Assembly (NCBI GenBank): GCA_009699865.1
Contig: WLNJ01000010.1
Span: forward strand, 1 to 57,490
DNA length: 57,490 nt
Reading direction: 5' to 3'
Source: Actinomycetota bacterium
Lineage (GTDB): Bacteria > Actinomycetota > Thermoleophilia > Solirubrobacterales > Solirubrobacteraceae
The notes beneath the pieces are model-generated. The model did not search any database, was not told where the DNA came from, and was given only the letters and a program-made list of their open reading frames with translations. Shown piece after piece: positions 25,941 to 35,776 of the stretch (its first letter is position 1; each line of letters opens with the position of its first letter). The position numbers and the translations under genes are program-made.

Positions 25941-28900
25941 ATGATCGACATCAATAATTTCGACGCAATTGAAATCGGACTCGCTTCATCCAAGCAAATC
26001 CGTTCATGGAGCTCAGGCGAGGTAACCAAGCCTGAGACCATCAACTACAGGACGCTCAAGCCAGAGCGCGACGGCCTCTTCTGTGAGCGTATTTTCGGCC
26101 CACAGAAGGACTGGGAGTGCAACTGCGGCAAGTACAAGCGTGTCCGTTACAAGGGCATCGTTTGCGAGCGTTGCGGCGTCGAAGTAACAAGGTCGAAGGT
26201 TCGCCGTGAGCGCATGGGTCACATTGACCTTGCTGCTCCCGTCAGCCACATCTGGTTCTTCAAGGGCGTTCCGTCACGTATCGGCTACCTGCTGGACATG
26301 GCACCCAAGGACTTGGACCGCGTTCTTTACTTCGCAGCGTCAGTCATCACCTCCGTTGATGTTGATGCGCGTGACAAGGATCTCGACAAGCTCGAGAAGG
26401 AAGTCCTCAAGCTCGTTGACGAAAGCAAGGCAACAGGCCATACCCAAGTCAGCAGCCTTGAAGAGTCCGTCGCCCGTCGTGAGGAGTACCTCACAACAGG
26501 CAAGACACCAAAGGGCTTCAGTGAGGACGACATGCTTTGGGCAGACACGCTTGAGCTTGACCTCAGCAAGGCTTCGGATGAGGAGCGCGATCGCGAGATC
26601 AAGGAAATGCTCAAGTCCGGCAAGGCAGAGATCCAGGACAACGCTGACTACTACGAGGACTCAGCACAGCTGGTTCTTGACGCGTGGGAGCAGTTCAAGA
26701 CGATCAAGCCAAAGGAAGTTGTTGACAGCGAGCCAGTGTTCCGTCGCATGGTTGACCTCTTCGGTTCGCCATACGGTCTTGGCGAGTACTTCACAGGTGG
26801 CATGGGCGCACAGTCCGTCCGCGACCTGCTTGATGCCGTTGATCTTGAAGCCGAGCGCATTGAGCTCGACGAAATCGTCCGTGAGGGCAAGGGGCAGAAG
26901 CAGCAGCGCGCAGTTAAGCGCCTGAAGGTCGTTTCAGCCTTCCTCAACTCCGACAACAAGCCGGGCATGATGATCCTCGAAGCTGTTCCGGTTATCCCAC
27001 CGGAACTGCGTCCGATGGTTCCGCTCGACGGTGGCCGTTTCGCCGCATCGGACCTCAACGACCTCTACCGCCGTGTGATCAACCGCAACAACCGACTCAA
27101 GCGTCTGCTTGACCTTGGTGCTCCGGAGATCATCGTCAACAACGAGAAGCGCATGCTCCAGGAGGCAGTCGACAACCTGTTCGACAACGGCCGCCGTGGC
27201 CGCGCAGTGACCGGACCGGGCAACCGTGCTCTCAAGTCACTCTCCGACATGCTCAAGGGCAAGCAGGGCCGGTTCCGTCAGAACCTGCTCGGCAAGCGCG
27301 TTGACTACTCGGGCCGTTCAGTCATCGTTGCCGGTCCTTCGCTCAAGCTCCACCAGTGTGGGCTTCCGAAGCTGATTGCCATCGAACTGTTCAAGCCGTT
27401 CATCATGGCCAAGCTCGTTGAGCGCAGGTCAGCACAGAACATCAAGGCTGCCAAGAAGATGGTCGAGAGCGAGATCCCAGAGGTATGGGACGTACTCGAA
27501 GAGGTCATCCACGAGCACCCAGTGCTGCTTAACCGCGCACCGACGCTCCATCGTCTGGGTATCCAGGCGTTTGAGCCAGTGCTTGTTGAAGGCAAGGCAA
27601 TTCAGGTTCACCCAATGGTCTGCGCCGCATTCAACGCTGACTTCGACGGTGACCAGATGGCCGTTCACGTTCCGCTTTCAGCTGAAGCACAGGCTGAAGC
27701 CCGGATCCTGATGCTCTCAAGCAACAACATTCTGTCCCCGTCGAACGGTCAGCCACTGGCGACTCCGACACAGGACATGGTGCTTGGTGCCTACTACCTG
27801 ACCTACGGTCCTGAGGAAGAGGAGCTTGCAGCACTTGAAGCTGACCTCTTCGCAGGCAAGTGGCCAAAGGGCGAGGCTCGTCCACGCGTTTACCGGACTG
27901 CACAGGAAGCAGAGTGGGCTTACGAGCATCGCGTTGTCAAGCTCCATGACCTTGCTGAGTTCCGTCCGATGCACGCAAAGGGTGGGCATAAGCTCACGAC
28001 CATTGGTCGCGTCATCTACAACGACCGAATTGAGCGCGCACTTGAGGAAGCTCTTGGCGAGCACTTCGATCCACTCAGTTACGAGTTCGCTAACCGTTCG
28101 ATGAAGAAGAAGGACACGGCCGCGTTCGTGGACGACCTTGTTCATGAGTACGGCGCATCGACAATCAGCCAGGTGCTTGATGCATTCAAGGACCTTGGGT
28201 TCGAGTTCGCAACCAAGGCCGGCATCACCATCTCCAAGAACGACGTTGTTGTTCCACCGGAGAAGGCAGCCATCCTCGAGCGTTTCGACGCAGAGGTCAG
28301 CGAGATCCAAGAGCAGTACGCAATGGGTCTGATCACGCAAGAAGAGCGCCACGAAGCCGTAACCGGCAAGTGGACCGATGCCACCGATGAGGTTGGTGAG
28401 GCAATGAAGGACAACCTTCACGTGCTCAACCCAATCTTCATGATGGCCAACTCGGGTGCCCGTGGTTCCTTCAGCCAGATCCGTCAGCTTGCTGGTATGC
28501 GAGGCCTGATGGCGAATCCAAAGGGTGAGATCATCGAGCGTCCGATCAAGTCCAACTTCATGGAGGGACTGACGGTTCTTGAGTACTTCATCTCCACCCA
28601 CGGTGCCCGTAAGGGACTTGCCGATACGGCTCTGCGAACAGCAGACTCCGGTTACCTGACCCGTCGTTTGGTTGACGTCTCACAGGACGTAATCATCCGC
28701 GAGCAGGACTGCAAGACCAAGGACGAGCCAGTCATCATGTCCGTGCTCGACGACCGCGCCGCTGCCAACCAGCAGCTGATCGGCCGTGTTACTGCCACCA
28801 AGGTTGAGACCAAGGCCGGCAAGGAAGTTATTGCCAAGGGCGTTGAAATCGGCCGCGAGGAACTCGCAGAGATCGTCGCCGCGTTCGCAGCAGAGGAAGG

Positions 28901-30038
28901 CGCAAGCTTCGGAGTTCGCTCCGTCCTCAACTGCCGCGCTGAGGTTGGCGTGTGCCGTGCTTGTTACGGCCGCTCACCAGCTTCCGGCAAGCTCGCAGAG
29001 ATCGGCGACGCGGTTGGCATTATTGCCGCGCAGTCAATCGGCGAGCCTGGCACCCAGCTGACCATGCGTACGTTCCACACCGGCGGCGTCGCCGGCGCGG
29101 ACATCACGCACGGCCTTCCGCGTGTAGTTGAGCTGTTCGAAGCGCGTAAGCCAAAGGGTGTGGCCAGCATCGCCAAGATCGACGGCAAGGTTTCCATCGA
29201 ACGTGGCGAAAAGTCAATTGCCATTCAGGTCTACAACGGTTCCAAGCCTGATCCGGAGGACACGGACAATCAGTACGAGTTCCCACTCCGGACCCGCCTC
29301 CTCGTTGAAGAGGGCGACACGGTTGCCGCTGGCACGCAGATCACGGAGGGCTCGCTGTACCCAGCAGAGCTCCTCGAGCTCCGCGGCCGCACGGAAACTG
29401 CGCTCTACCTCGTAGATGAGGTCCAGCGGGTTTACAAGGCTCAGGGCGTGGACATCGACAACCGCCACATTGAGCTGATCGTCCGTCAGATGCTCAAGAA
29501 GGTCCGTGTTGACCAGCGTGGCGACAGCGACTACCTGCCAGGTCAGTACGTTGACCGCACGGTGTTTGCTGATGCGTGTGCCGTCATCAAGAAGTCAAAG
29601 GGTGAGCAGCCTCAGTACGAGGAGATCATCCTCGGCATCACGAAGGCATCGCTCAACACTGACTCCTTCCTGTCAGCCGCTTCATTCCAGGAGACCACCA
29701 AGGTGCTTACCGACGCTGCCCTCGAGGGCCGTCGCGACCGCCTCATGGGCCTCAAGGAAAATGTCATCATCGGTAAGTTGATCCCCGCTGCGACAGGTCT
29801 TCAGACCTACCGCCGTGTGGAGATCACACCAACCGAGCCGCTTCCGGCCGCTTATGGCGCCGGCAGCCTTTCGGAAGAGGAGCTCGCAGTTCTTGGCCTT
29901 GAGCCAGGCGGCGACCTCCCCGGTGAGAACCTTCCCGGCGACGCTGTGGGAACCGATGTTCTCGGTGACCTCAATCGGAGCATGGGTGCAGGCGCTGACG
30001 GTCGAGCAGACGAGCTCGCCTCGGAGCTTCCTGAGTAA
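25941..30038 (+). CDS. rpoC: DNA-directed RNA polymerase subunit beta'
   Basis: 1365 residues. It shows the N-terminal zinc finger ([20 protein letters not shown]), the catalytic [16 protein letters not shown], the lid and bridge regions ([37 protein letters not shown]) and the second zinc site ([15 protein letters not shown]). The N-terminal region at about residues 140-245 contains an acidic, helical expansion ([18 protein letters not shown]) typical of actinobacterial beta'. Its stop TAA overlaps the next ATG at 30038, so the downstream SDR may be co-translated. Confidence 0.98.
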   Translation: MIDINNFDAIEIGLASSKQIRSWSSGEVTKPETINYRTLKPERDGLFCERIFGPQKDWECNCGKYKRVRYKGIVCERCGVEVTRSKVRRERMGHIDLAAPVSHIWFFKGVPSRIGYLLDMAPKDLDRVLYFAASVITSVDVDARDKDLDKLEKEVLKLVDESKATGHTQVSSLEESVARREEYLTTGKTPKGFSEDDMLWADTLELDLSKASDEERDREIKEMLKSGKAEIQDNADYYEDSAQLVLDAWEQFKTIKPKEVVDSEPVFRRMVDLFGSPYGLGEYFTGGMGAQSVRDLLDAVDLEAERIELDEIVREGKGQKQQRAVKRLKVVSAFLNSDNKPGMMILEAVPVIPPELRPMVPLDGGRFAASDLNDLYRRVINRNNRLKRLLDLGAPEIIVNNEKRMLQEAVDNLFDNGRRGRAVTGPGNRALKSLSDMLKGKQGRFRQNLLGKRVDYSGRSVIVAGPSLKLHQCGLPKLIAIELFKPFIMAKLVERRSAQNIKAAKKMVESEIPEVWDVLEEVIHEHPVLLNRAPTLHRLGIQAFEPVLVEGKAIQVHPMVCAAFNADFDGDQMAVHVPLSAEAQAEARILMLSSNNILSPSNGQPLATPTQDMVLGAYYLTYGPEEEELAALEADLFAGKWPKGEARPRVYRTAQEAEWAYEHRVVKLHDLAEFRPMHAKGGHKLTTIGRVIYNDRIERALEEALGEHFDPLSYEFANRSMKKKDTAAFVDDLVHEYGASTISQVLDAFKDLGFEFATKAGITISKNDVVVPPEKAAILERFDAEVSEIQEQYAMGLITQEERHEAVTGKWTDATDEVGEAMKDNLHVLNPIFMMANSGARGSFSQIRQLAGMRGLMANPKGEIIERPIKSNFMEGLTVLEYFISTHGARKGLADTALRTADSGYLTRRLVDVSQDVIIREQDCKTKDEPVIMSVLDDRAAANQQLIGRVTATKVETKAGKEVIAKGVEIGREELAEIVAAFAAEEGASFGVRSVLNCRAEVGVCRACYGRSPASGKLAEIGDAVGIIAAQSIGEPGTQLTMRTFHTGGVAGADITHGLPRVVELFEARKPKGVASIAKIDGKVSIERGEKSIAIQVYNGSKPDPEDTDNQYEFPLRTRLLVEEGDTVAAGTQITEGSLYPAELLELRGRTETALYLVDEVQRVYKAQGVDIDNRHIELIVRQMLKKVRVDQRGDSDYLPGQYVDRTVFADACAVIKKSKGEQPQYEEIILGITKASLNTDSFLSAASFQETTKVLTDAALEGRRDRLMGLKENVIIGKLIPAATGLQTYRRVEITPTEPLPAAYGAGSLSEEELAVLGLEPGGDLPGENLPGDAVGTDVLGDLNRSMGAGADGRADELASELPE

Positions 30039-30793
30039 TGGCAGAGCTGCCGCTCGCAGGTCGGGCGGCAGCCATTACCGGTGCCTCATCAGGCATCGGT
30101 GAAGCAACGGCGATCGCGCTGGCCAAGGCCGGCGCGTCCGTTGCCCTTGGTGCCCGCAGAGTTGATCGCCTAGAGGATCTTGCTGGTCGGATCAACGCTG
30201 ATGGTGGCAAGGCCGTCGCTATTGAGTGTGATGTTGCTGACGAGGCCTCAGCTCATGCCTTTGTCAATGGTGCTGCCGAGCAGCTTGGTCGGCTTGACAT
30301 TCTCATCAACAACGCTGGCGTCATGCTGCTGGGCCCAGTTGAGGGTGCTGATACCAACGACTGGCGCACGATGATTGAGGTCAACGTGCTCGGTCTTCTC
30401 TACTGCACACAAGCTGCACTTCCACTCCTTCGCGATAGTGGCCAAGGCCACATTGTCAATGTCTCTTCGATTGCCGGCCGTTCAGCATCAGCTGGTGTTG
30501 GCGTCTACAACGCGACCAAGTGGGGCGTTACTGGCTTCAGCGAGGCGCTCCGTCAGGAAGCAGCCCATTCCAAGATCCGCGTGACTTGCGTTGAGCCAGG
30601 CCTTGTGGAAACAGAGCTTCAGGGTCACAACAAGAACCCGTTCGTGATTCAAACACTGGACAAGATGATCAAGGACATTGGCGACGTGCTCCAACCAGAG
30701 GACATTGCCGACGCGATCATCCACGCGGTCACAGCACCGGCGCGCGTCAGCGTCAACGAAGTACTGATCCGCCCTAGCGGACAGACTCGCTAA
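30038..30793 (+). CDS. Short-chain dehydrogenase/reductase
   Basis: 251 residues, a classical SDR. It has the cofactor motif TGASSGIGEA, an NNAG block, the catalytic Ser in VNVSSIAG and the pair Tyr157/Lys161 in YNATKWG. The sequence around the cofactor site (GARRVDRLEDLAG) with Arg after the second strand suggests NADP(H). The substrate is unknown. The ATG overlaps the rpoC stop, which is odd for a metabolic gene but is well supported by frame and motif. It is convergent with the HAD-like gene. Confidence 0.92.
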   Translation: MAELPLAGRAAAITGASSGIGEATAIALAKAGASVALGARRVDRLEDLAGRINADGGKAVAIECDVADEASAHAFVNGAAEQLGRLDILINNAGVMLLGPVEGADTNDWRTMIEVNVLGLLYCTQAALPLLRDSGQGHIVNVSSIAGRSASAGVGVYNATKWGVTGFSEALRQEAAHSKIRVTCVEPGLVETELQGHNKNPFVIQTLDKMIKDIGDVLQPEDIADAIIHAVTAPARVSVNEVLIRPSGQTR

Positions 30794-30808
30794 CTCCAGC
30801 CCTTCGGC

Positions 30809-31312
30809 TTAAGCCCCGGTTGCTGCCGTCAGGTCGTCTGCCCACGCTCGCAGCCTTGCCACGTCTGCTTCAGTCAGGCCCACGGCGGTCTCGGTTTCGA
30901 TAAGCAGTGTTGGCGCCGTCCGCGCGGCGGCCCAGGCACGGCATTCGTCGTCAAGGGCATCGTCTATCCAGGCCAGCGGTCGGCTGCCAGAGTGCGCTTC
31001 CAAGGCGCCCAGCTTCCAGTGGGCCTGATGGTCGTAGCGGCGCGTCTTGAAGGCGATGACCTCAAGTGGTCCGGGTAGCCCAACGAGGTCGAGCAGGTTT
31101 TCGTTTGCTTTCTCTTCCCAGCCAGTAGCCCAGACAAGGTCAAACACGTCGGTCAGGGTGCCCAAGCGCCGACAGTTGTCCATCGCGATCAGGTGGCCGA
31201 CGCCCTCCACATTGAGGAAGTGGGTGTCAGGGCGGATGGGTGGCTTCTCCTGCGGGGTGCTGAAGAGGGACAGAACTCCGTCCACATCCACGTAGAGCAG
31301 CGGCTTGGTCAA
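30809..31312 (-). CDS. HAD-like phosphatase domain protein
   Basis: 167 residues. The N-terminus LTKPLLYVDVDGVLSLF carries HAD motif I (DVDGV), followed by DLVWATGWEEKANENLLDLVG, which fits motif II (WATGW), and PLAWIDDALDDE, which fits motif IV (DD). There is a minimal cap and no clear motif III Lys. TTG 31312 is chosen because it overlaps the stop of the upstream alpha/beta hydrolase as TTGA; the longer open frame upstream is antisense material. Hydrolase activity is plausible; the substrate is unknown. Confidence 0.7.
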   Translation of the reverse strand: MTKPLLYVDVDGVLSLFSTPQEKPPIRPDTHFLNVEGVGHLIAMDNCRRLGTLTDVFDLVWATGWEEKANENLLDLVGLPGPLEVIAFKTRRYDHQAHWKLGALEAHSGSRPLAWIDDALDDECRAWAAARTAPTLLIETETAVGLTEADVARLRAWADDLTAATGA

Positions 31313-32091
31313 GATCCGGGCGCTGTGCCTTCGAGGATGGTGCGGGCAACCAGTGATGGGTTGTCCCAGCATGGGACATGTCCACAGTCGCGCAGGCCAA
31401 TGGACCTGATGCCAGGAATCCAAGCCTCGGCGCGGCGAGCCTGACGTGGGAGAAGGAGGTGGTCCCTTTCCGCCCAGGCGATCGTCGCGGTTACGGGCAG
31501 CGGCTCGCGGCTGGTCCAGACGTAGTCAAAGAGCGCTTTGCGCGTTGCGTCAAAGCCTGGGCTGTCAGTCAGGCCGCTGATCGCCGTCAGCATTTCAGTA
31601 GGGGGAATCCGCGTTGGGTGAGCAGCTAACTGCGCTGTCAAAGCGATGCGCCCCGCTGGGTATTGGACAAGTTTGGGCAGGAGGCCGCTGATCGCCCCGG
31701 CGGCCTTGCGCGAGAGGGCGAGGCTGATGCTGGCGAAGCGCGCTTCCCCGGGTGTGGCAAAGCCAGCGGGTGACAGCGCGACTGCGCTGCTGACCACTCC
31801 GCGGCGGGCGAGCTCGAGGGAAAGCAACCCGCCAAGCGAGTTTCCGGCAACCGCGGGGCGTGTGAGACCCAAGTCCACGAAGAGTTCCTCAAGAGCATCC
31901 GCAAGGGCATCGGGGGTGGGGGTGGTGTTGAGAACCGGTGAGTCCCCAAAGCCGGGTAGGTCGATGGCGATAACTTCACGCTCGCTCTGCAGTAGTTCTA
32001 GTGGGCCGTCCCAGACTCGGCGACTCGAACCAAGGCCATGAATCAGCACCAATGGCGGGCCTGACCCGGTTCGATCAATAGCAAGGGGCAC
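31309..32091 (-). CDS. Alpha/beta hydrolase fold protein
   Basis: About 260 residues with the full alpha/beta hydrolase signature: LVLIHGLGSSRRVWDG (oxyanion HG), AIDLPGFGDSP, nucleophile Ser in AGNSLGGLLSLELARRG, Asp in AWAERDHLLLP and His in LRDCGHVPCWDNPS. No leader or membrane segment is visible. GTG 32091 is preferred; it is about 7 bases after a TATCGT hexamer on this strand and gives a normal N-terminus. GTG 32100 is an alternative. The stop overlaps the TTG of the HAD-like gene, so the two form a coupled pair. The substrate is unknown. Confidence 0.85.
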   Translation of the reverse strand: MPLAIDRTGSGPPLVLIHGLGSSRRVWDGPLELLQSEREVIAIDLPGFGDSPVLNTTPTPDALADALEELFVDLGLTRPAVAGNSLGGLLSLELARRGVVSSAVALSPAGFATPGEARFASISLALSRKAAGAISGLLPKLVQYPAGRIALTAQLAAHPTRIPPTEMLTAISGLTDSPGFDATRKALFDYVWTSREPLPVTATIAWAERDHLLLPRQARRAEAWIPGIRSIGLRDCGHVPCWDNPSLVARTILEGTAPGS

Positions 32092-32172
32092 GTGTGGCAC
32101 GATACCCTCTAGGAAACAGAGTGTGAGATGCCTCATGGGCACGAGCACCAAACAGATATGGAAGAGGGCGAT

Positions 32173-33561
32173 ATGGCCACCACGCAACCGGCCGTACGTA
32201 CAGGTGAGGAGCTTCAGGAGTTGGCAAAACGCCACCTCTGGTTGCACTTCGCACGGATGGGGTCCTACAAGGATGCCGACATGCCAATCATCGTTCGCGG
32301 TGAGGGCTGCCATGTTTGGGACGAGAAGGGCAACAAGTACTTCGACGGCCTTTCAGCTCTGTTCTGCGTCAACATCGGCCACGGCCGGGCTGACGTCGCC
32401 CAAGCTGGTGCCGACCAGGCCAAAGAGCTTGGCTTCTTCACCAACTGGACTTACGCCCATCCACCTTCGATCGAGCTTGCCGCCAGGATCGCTTCCCTTG
32501 CCCCAGGCGACCTCAACCGGGTGTTCTTCACCTCGGGTGGTTCGGAGGCTGTGGAGTCAGCGCTGAAGCTCAGCCGCCAGTATCACAAGCTGACTGGCAA
32601 TCCCAACAAGACAAAGGTGATTGCTAGGGAGATTGCCTACCACGGCACAACCTTGGGAGCGCTCTCAGCTACCGGTATTCCGAACCTGCGTGAGCCGTTT
32701 GAACCGCTCACACCTGGTGGCTGCCACGTCCCCAACACCAATCTCTACCGGCTGCCTGAGCACATGGACCCAATGGATCTTGCGGAGGCTGTTGCGCACC
32801 GGATTGAGTTCGAAGGCCCAGACACTGTCGGCGCTGTGATCATGGAACCAGTCCAGAATGCTGGCGGTTGCTTCACTCCACCGGAGGGTTACTTCCAGCG
32901 CATCCGTGAGATCTGTGACCACTACAACGTCCTGATGATCTCCGATGAAGTGATCTGCTCATGGGGCCGCCTTGGCGAGTACTTCGGCGCTGAGAAGTAC
33001 AACTACCAGCCCGACATGATCACGACGGCGAAGGGCATCACCTCCGCCTACGCGCCAATGGGTGCCGTGATTGCGTCTGACCGGATAGCCGAACCGTTCC
33101 TTGAAGGCAACGCCTCATTCCTGCATGGACTCACCTTCGGTGGCCATCCAATGGCGGCAGCAATCGCGCTCGCCAACTTGGATGTCTTTGAGGACGAGAA
33201 CATTCTTGACAACGTCCGCAAGAACGAACCAGTTCTACGGGCAGCACTTGAGGGCTTGATGGACATCCCAATCGTTGGTGATGTTCGCGGCGCCGGTTAC
33301 TTCATGGCCGTTGAGCTTGTTCGTGACCAGAAGACGAAGGAAACGTTCAATGATGAGGAGTGCGAGGACCTGCTTCGCGGGTTCCTCTCCCCAGAGCTTT
33401 ACCGCCGCGGTCTGATCTGCCGCGCCGATGACCGTGGCGACCCTGTCATTCAGCTGTCCCCGCCATTGATTGCCGGACCGGATGAATTCGCTGAGATTGT
33501 GGGCATCTTGCGCCCACTGCTTGAGGAAGCATCCGCCCGGATGAAGCTCATCGGTTCCTAG
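32173..33561 (+). CDS. Class III aminotransferase (omega-aminotransferase-like)
   Basis: About 462 residues, PLP-dependent. The PLP lysine is Lys287 in ITTAKGITSAYAPMG, and Asp258 in ISDEVICSWGRLG contacts the pyridine nitrogen. The N-terminus (HFARMGSYKDADMPIIVRGE, CHVWDEKGNKYFDGLS) and FTSGGSEAVESALKL are typical of omega-amino acid:pyruvate or putrescine-type aminotransferases. ATG 32173 is chosen for the GAAGAGG RBS just before it; 32128 and 32158 are in-frame alternatives. Alanine dehydrogenase follows after 36 bases, suggesting that pyruvate is the amino acceptor and that the alanine formed is then recycled. Confidence 0.9.
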   Translation: MATTQPAVRTGEELQELAKRHLWLHFARMGSYKDADMPIIVRGEGCHVWDEKGNKYFDGLSALFCVNIGHGRADVAQAGADQAKELGFFTNWTYAHPPSIELAARIASLAPGDLNRVFFTSGGSEAVESALKLSRQYHKLTGNPNKTKVIAREIAYHGTTLGALSATGIPNLREPFEPLTPGGCHVPNTNLYRLPEHMDPMDLAEAVAHRIEFEGPDTVGAVIMEPVQNAGGCFTPPEGYFQRIREICDHYNVLMISDEVICSWGRLGEYFGAEKYNYQPDMITTAKGITSAYAPMGAVIASDRIAEPFLEGNASFLHGLTFGGHPMAAAIALANLDVFEDENILDNVRKNEPVLRAALEGLMDIPIVGDVRGAGYFMAVELVRDQKTKETFNDEECEDLLRGFLSPELYRRGLICRADDRGDPVIQLSPPLIAGPDEFAEIVGILRPLLEEASARMKLIGS

Positions 33562-33597
33562 CGGACCACTCCAAACCCCTTTCGACAGGAGAGCACT

Positions 33598-34728
33598 ATG
33601 AGAGTTGGCGTTCCAAGCGAGATCAAGCCAGACGAGTACCGGGTTGCTATGACCCCTGCGGGCGTGCGCGAGCTGACTGATGCTGGCCATGAAGTTGTTG
33701 TCCAGAAGGGGGCAGGCGAGGGCTCGGCAATCACCGATGCTGACTACGTTGCCCAAGGAGCCAAGGTCCTTCCTGACGCTGACGCGGTGTTCGCTGAAGC
33801 CGAGATGATCGTCAAGGTCAAGGAGCCCCAGCCAGAAGAGGTCGCACGGCTGCAGCCTCACCATCTGCTCTTCACCTACCTCCACCTTGCCCCGGACCCG
33901 GACCTAACCCATGGCCTGATGAAGTCTGGTGCAACCTGCATCGCCTACGAGACAGTCGAGGACCGTAATGGTCGACTGCCACTCTTGGCCCCGATGAGCG
34001 AGGTTGCCGGCAAGCTCGCAACGCAGGCCGGCGCGTTCATGCTTGAGAAGCCACTCGGCGGTCGCGGCGCACTGATTGGCGGTGTTCCCGGTGTTGCCGC
34101 AGCGAAGGTGATGGTGATTGGCGGCGGCGTTGTTGGTACCAACGCGGCGATCATCTCAATCGGAATGCAAGGCGAAACCTATGTTTACGACCGCAACATT
34201 GACCGCTTGCGTCAGTTGGAGATTGAGCTCCAAGGCCGTGCGTCAACCTGTTTTGCTTCAACACTTGAGATTGAGGAACGCCTGCCTGAGGTTGACCTTG
34301 TGATCGGCGCAGTTTTGGTCCACGGGGCCAAGGCTCCACATGTCATCAACCGTGAGCAGTTGAAGATGATGAAGAAGGGCGCTGTTTTGGTAGATGTGTC
34401 AATTGACCAAGGCGGTTGCTTTGAAACTTCGCGTGCCACGACGCACTCGGATCCGACCTATGAGGTCGAGGGCGTTACTCATTACTGCGTGGCAAATATG
34501 CCTGGCGCAGTGCCCATCACTTCGACCTACGCACTGACCAATGCGACTCTCCCTTACGTTCTCAATCTTGCGACCAAAGGCGTGCACTGGACGGTTGCGA
34601 ACGATCCAGGCCTCGCTCTTGGCCTCAACGTTGCAGCCGGGTCGATCACATACGCGCCGGTGGCAGAAGCATTGGGTGAGCAGGCTGTTTCCGTTTCGGA
34701 TGCGCTCTCTGAAGTACCAATGCGCTGA
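33598..34728 (+). CDS. ald: Alanine dehydrogenase
   Basis: 376 residues, NAD-dependent, interconverting L-alanine with pyruvate and ammonia. The N-terminus MRVGVPSEIKPDEYRVAMTP carries the substrate Arg and Lys region. FTYLHLAPDPDLT holds the catalytic His, KVMVIGGGVVGTNAAIIS is the Rossmann motif, and VDVSIDQGGCFETSRATTHS carries the catalytic Asp. Full length. Its RBS is ACAGGAGAG. Pairing with the aminotransferase upstream fits amino-group disposal from omega-amino acids or polyamines into ammonia. Confidence 0.96.
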   Translation: MRVGVPSEIKPDEYRVAMTPAGVRELTDAGHEVVVQKGAGEGSAITDADYVAQGAKVLPDADAVFAEAEMIVKVKEPQPEEVARLQPHHLLFTYLHLAPDPDLTHGLMKSGATCIAYETVEDRNGRLPLLAPMSEVAGKLATQAGAFMLEKPLGGRGALIGGVPGVAAAKVMVIGGGVVGTNAAIISIGMQGETYVYDRNIDRLRQLEIELQGRASTCFASTLEIEERLPEVDLVIGAVLVHGAKAPHVINREQLKMMKKGAVLVDVSIDQGGCFETSRATTHSDPTYEVEGVTHYCVANMPGAVPITSTYALTNATLPYVLNLATKGVHWTVANDPGLALGLNVAAGSITYAPVAEALGEQAVSVSDALSEVPMR

Positions 34729-34779
34729 TCTGAACGGCTCTCTGAGATTGCGGTGAAAGCCCCGCTGCGCGGGCACTGC

Positions 34780-34785
34780 TATCGT
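34780..34785 (+). promoter_or_regulatory. Candidate -10 box for the str operon
   Basis: TATCGT ends 10 bases before the rpsL ATG, with only CCCCCGCCGC between them and no Shine-Dalgarno sequence. A leader of about 0-4 bases is predicted. No good -35 is visible. Confidence 0.4.
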
Positions 34786-34795
34786 CCCCCGCCGC

Positions 34796-35191
34796 ATGCC
34801 TACCACCAGCCAATTGATCCGCAAGGGCCGCAAGCCCACCAAGAAGAAGCTGGCTACCCCTGGCCTGAAGAGCGGCAAGGGTCGCAAGACCAAGGTTTCT
34901 GCCCCGCAGCGCCGTGGCGTTTGCACGCGTGTCTACACGACAACCCCTAAGAAGCCGAACTCGGCTCTCCGCAAGGTTGCCCGTGTCAGGCTCACCAACG
35001 GCATGGAAGTAACGGTTTACATTCCAGGCGAAGGTCACAACCTCCAGGAGCACAGCGTTGTTCTTGTCCGTGGTGGCCGCGTTAAGGATCTTCCAGGAGT
35101 GCGCTACAAGGTTGTTCGCGGAACGCTCGACGCAGCAGGCGTCAGTGACCGTAAGAACGGGCGCTCCCACTACGGCGTCAAGGCTAAGTAA
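34796..35191 (+). CDS. rpsL: 30S ribosomal protein uS12
   Basis: 131 residues. The decoding-centre loops [15 protein letters not shown] and [13 protein letters not shown] are intact and carry the usual streptomycin-sensitive lysines. The N-terminus [18 protein letters not shown] is followed by a basic segment ([15 protein letters not shown]) slightly longer than in E. coli. The stop TAA shares a base with the rpsG ATG. No RBS is visible upstream, consistent with a near-leaderless transcript. Confidence 0.98.
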   Translation: MPTTSQLIRKGRKPTKKKLATPGLKSGKGRKTKVSAPQRRGVCTRVYTTTPKKPNSALRKVARVRLTNGMEVTVYIPGEGHNLQEHSVVLVRGGRVKDLPGVRYKVVRGTLDAAGVSDRKNGRSHYGVKAK

Positions 35192-35661
35192 TGCCACGTC
35201 GCTCAGCAGCCACAATTCGCCCGGTCGAGCCGGACGCCGTCTACAAGTCCAAGCTGGTCACGCAGGTGATCAACCGGATGATGCTTGACGGCAAGAAGTC
35301 CAAGTCTGAAGCGATTGTCTATGACGCACTTGCTCTTATCGCTGAGAAGACAGGTACTGACCCAGTTGAGCATCTTGAGGAGTCAATCAAGGCTCTTACT
35401 CCAGTTCTTGAGGTTCGCTCACGCCGAGTCGGCGGCGCGACCTACCAGGTGCCAGTTGAAGTTTCGCAGCGCCGAGCACGCACCCTGGCCATCCGTTGGC
35501 TTGTGCAGTTCAGCCGTGAGCGCCGCGAGAAGTCAATGTCGCAGCGACTTGCCAATGAGCTCCTTGATGCCCAGCAGCAGCAGGGTGGGGCGTTCAAGCG
35601 CAAGGACGATATTTTCCGTATGGCACAGGCCAACAAGGCCTTCGCTCACTACCGCTGGTAG
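35191..35661 (+). CDS. rpsG: 30S ribosomal protein uS7
   Basis: 156 residues, full length. It has [20 protein letters not shown], the conserved [15 protein letters not shown], the beta hairpin region [20 protein letters not shown] and the end NKAFAHYRW. It nucleates assembly of the 30S head. Its ATG overlaps the rpsL stop by one base. Confidence 0.98.
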   Translation: MPRRSAATIRPVEPDAVYKSKLVTQVINRMMLDGKKSKSEAIVYDALALIAEKTGTDPVEHLEESIKALTPVLEVRSRRVGGATYQVPVEVSQRRARTLAIRWLVQFSRERREKSMSQRLANELLDAQQQQGGAFKRKDDIFRMAQANKAFAHYRW

Positions 35662-35715
35662 ACGGATTCTGCAACGCAGGGTTGGCGCGTTTCTGCCGCC
35701 GATCCCGACTGCGCT

Positions 35716-35743
35716 TTGACTTCGGTCGCGCGGCAAATACCTA
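35716..35743 (+). promoter_or_regulatory. Candidate promoter for fusA
   Basis: TTGACT (35716-35721) and TACCTA (35738-35743) are 16 bases apart, in the 115-base gap between rpsG and fusA. The -35 matches well; the -10 is weak in its last base. No good Shine-Dalgarno sequence is seen before the fusA ATG. Confidence 0.35.
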
Positions 35744-35776
35744 AAAAGCCCCAGAAACACCCAGGAATCAATTCAA

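Noticed and set aside
27717-28601. Long minus-strand open frames inside rpoC and rpoB (also 24660-25424 and 23568-24323)
   Set aside because: They are shadows of strongly conserved coding frames in GC-rich DNA. No RBS, domain or conserved motif is visible.
31313-31423. N-terminal extension of the HAD-like protein
   Set aside because: It lies within the alpha/beta hydrolase gene. The TTGA overlap gives a better coupled start at 31312.
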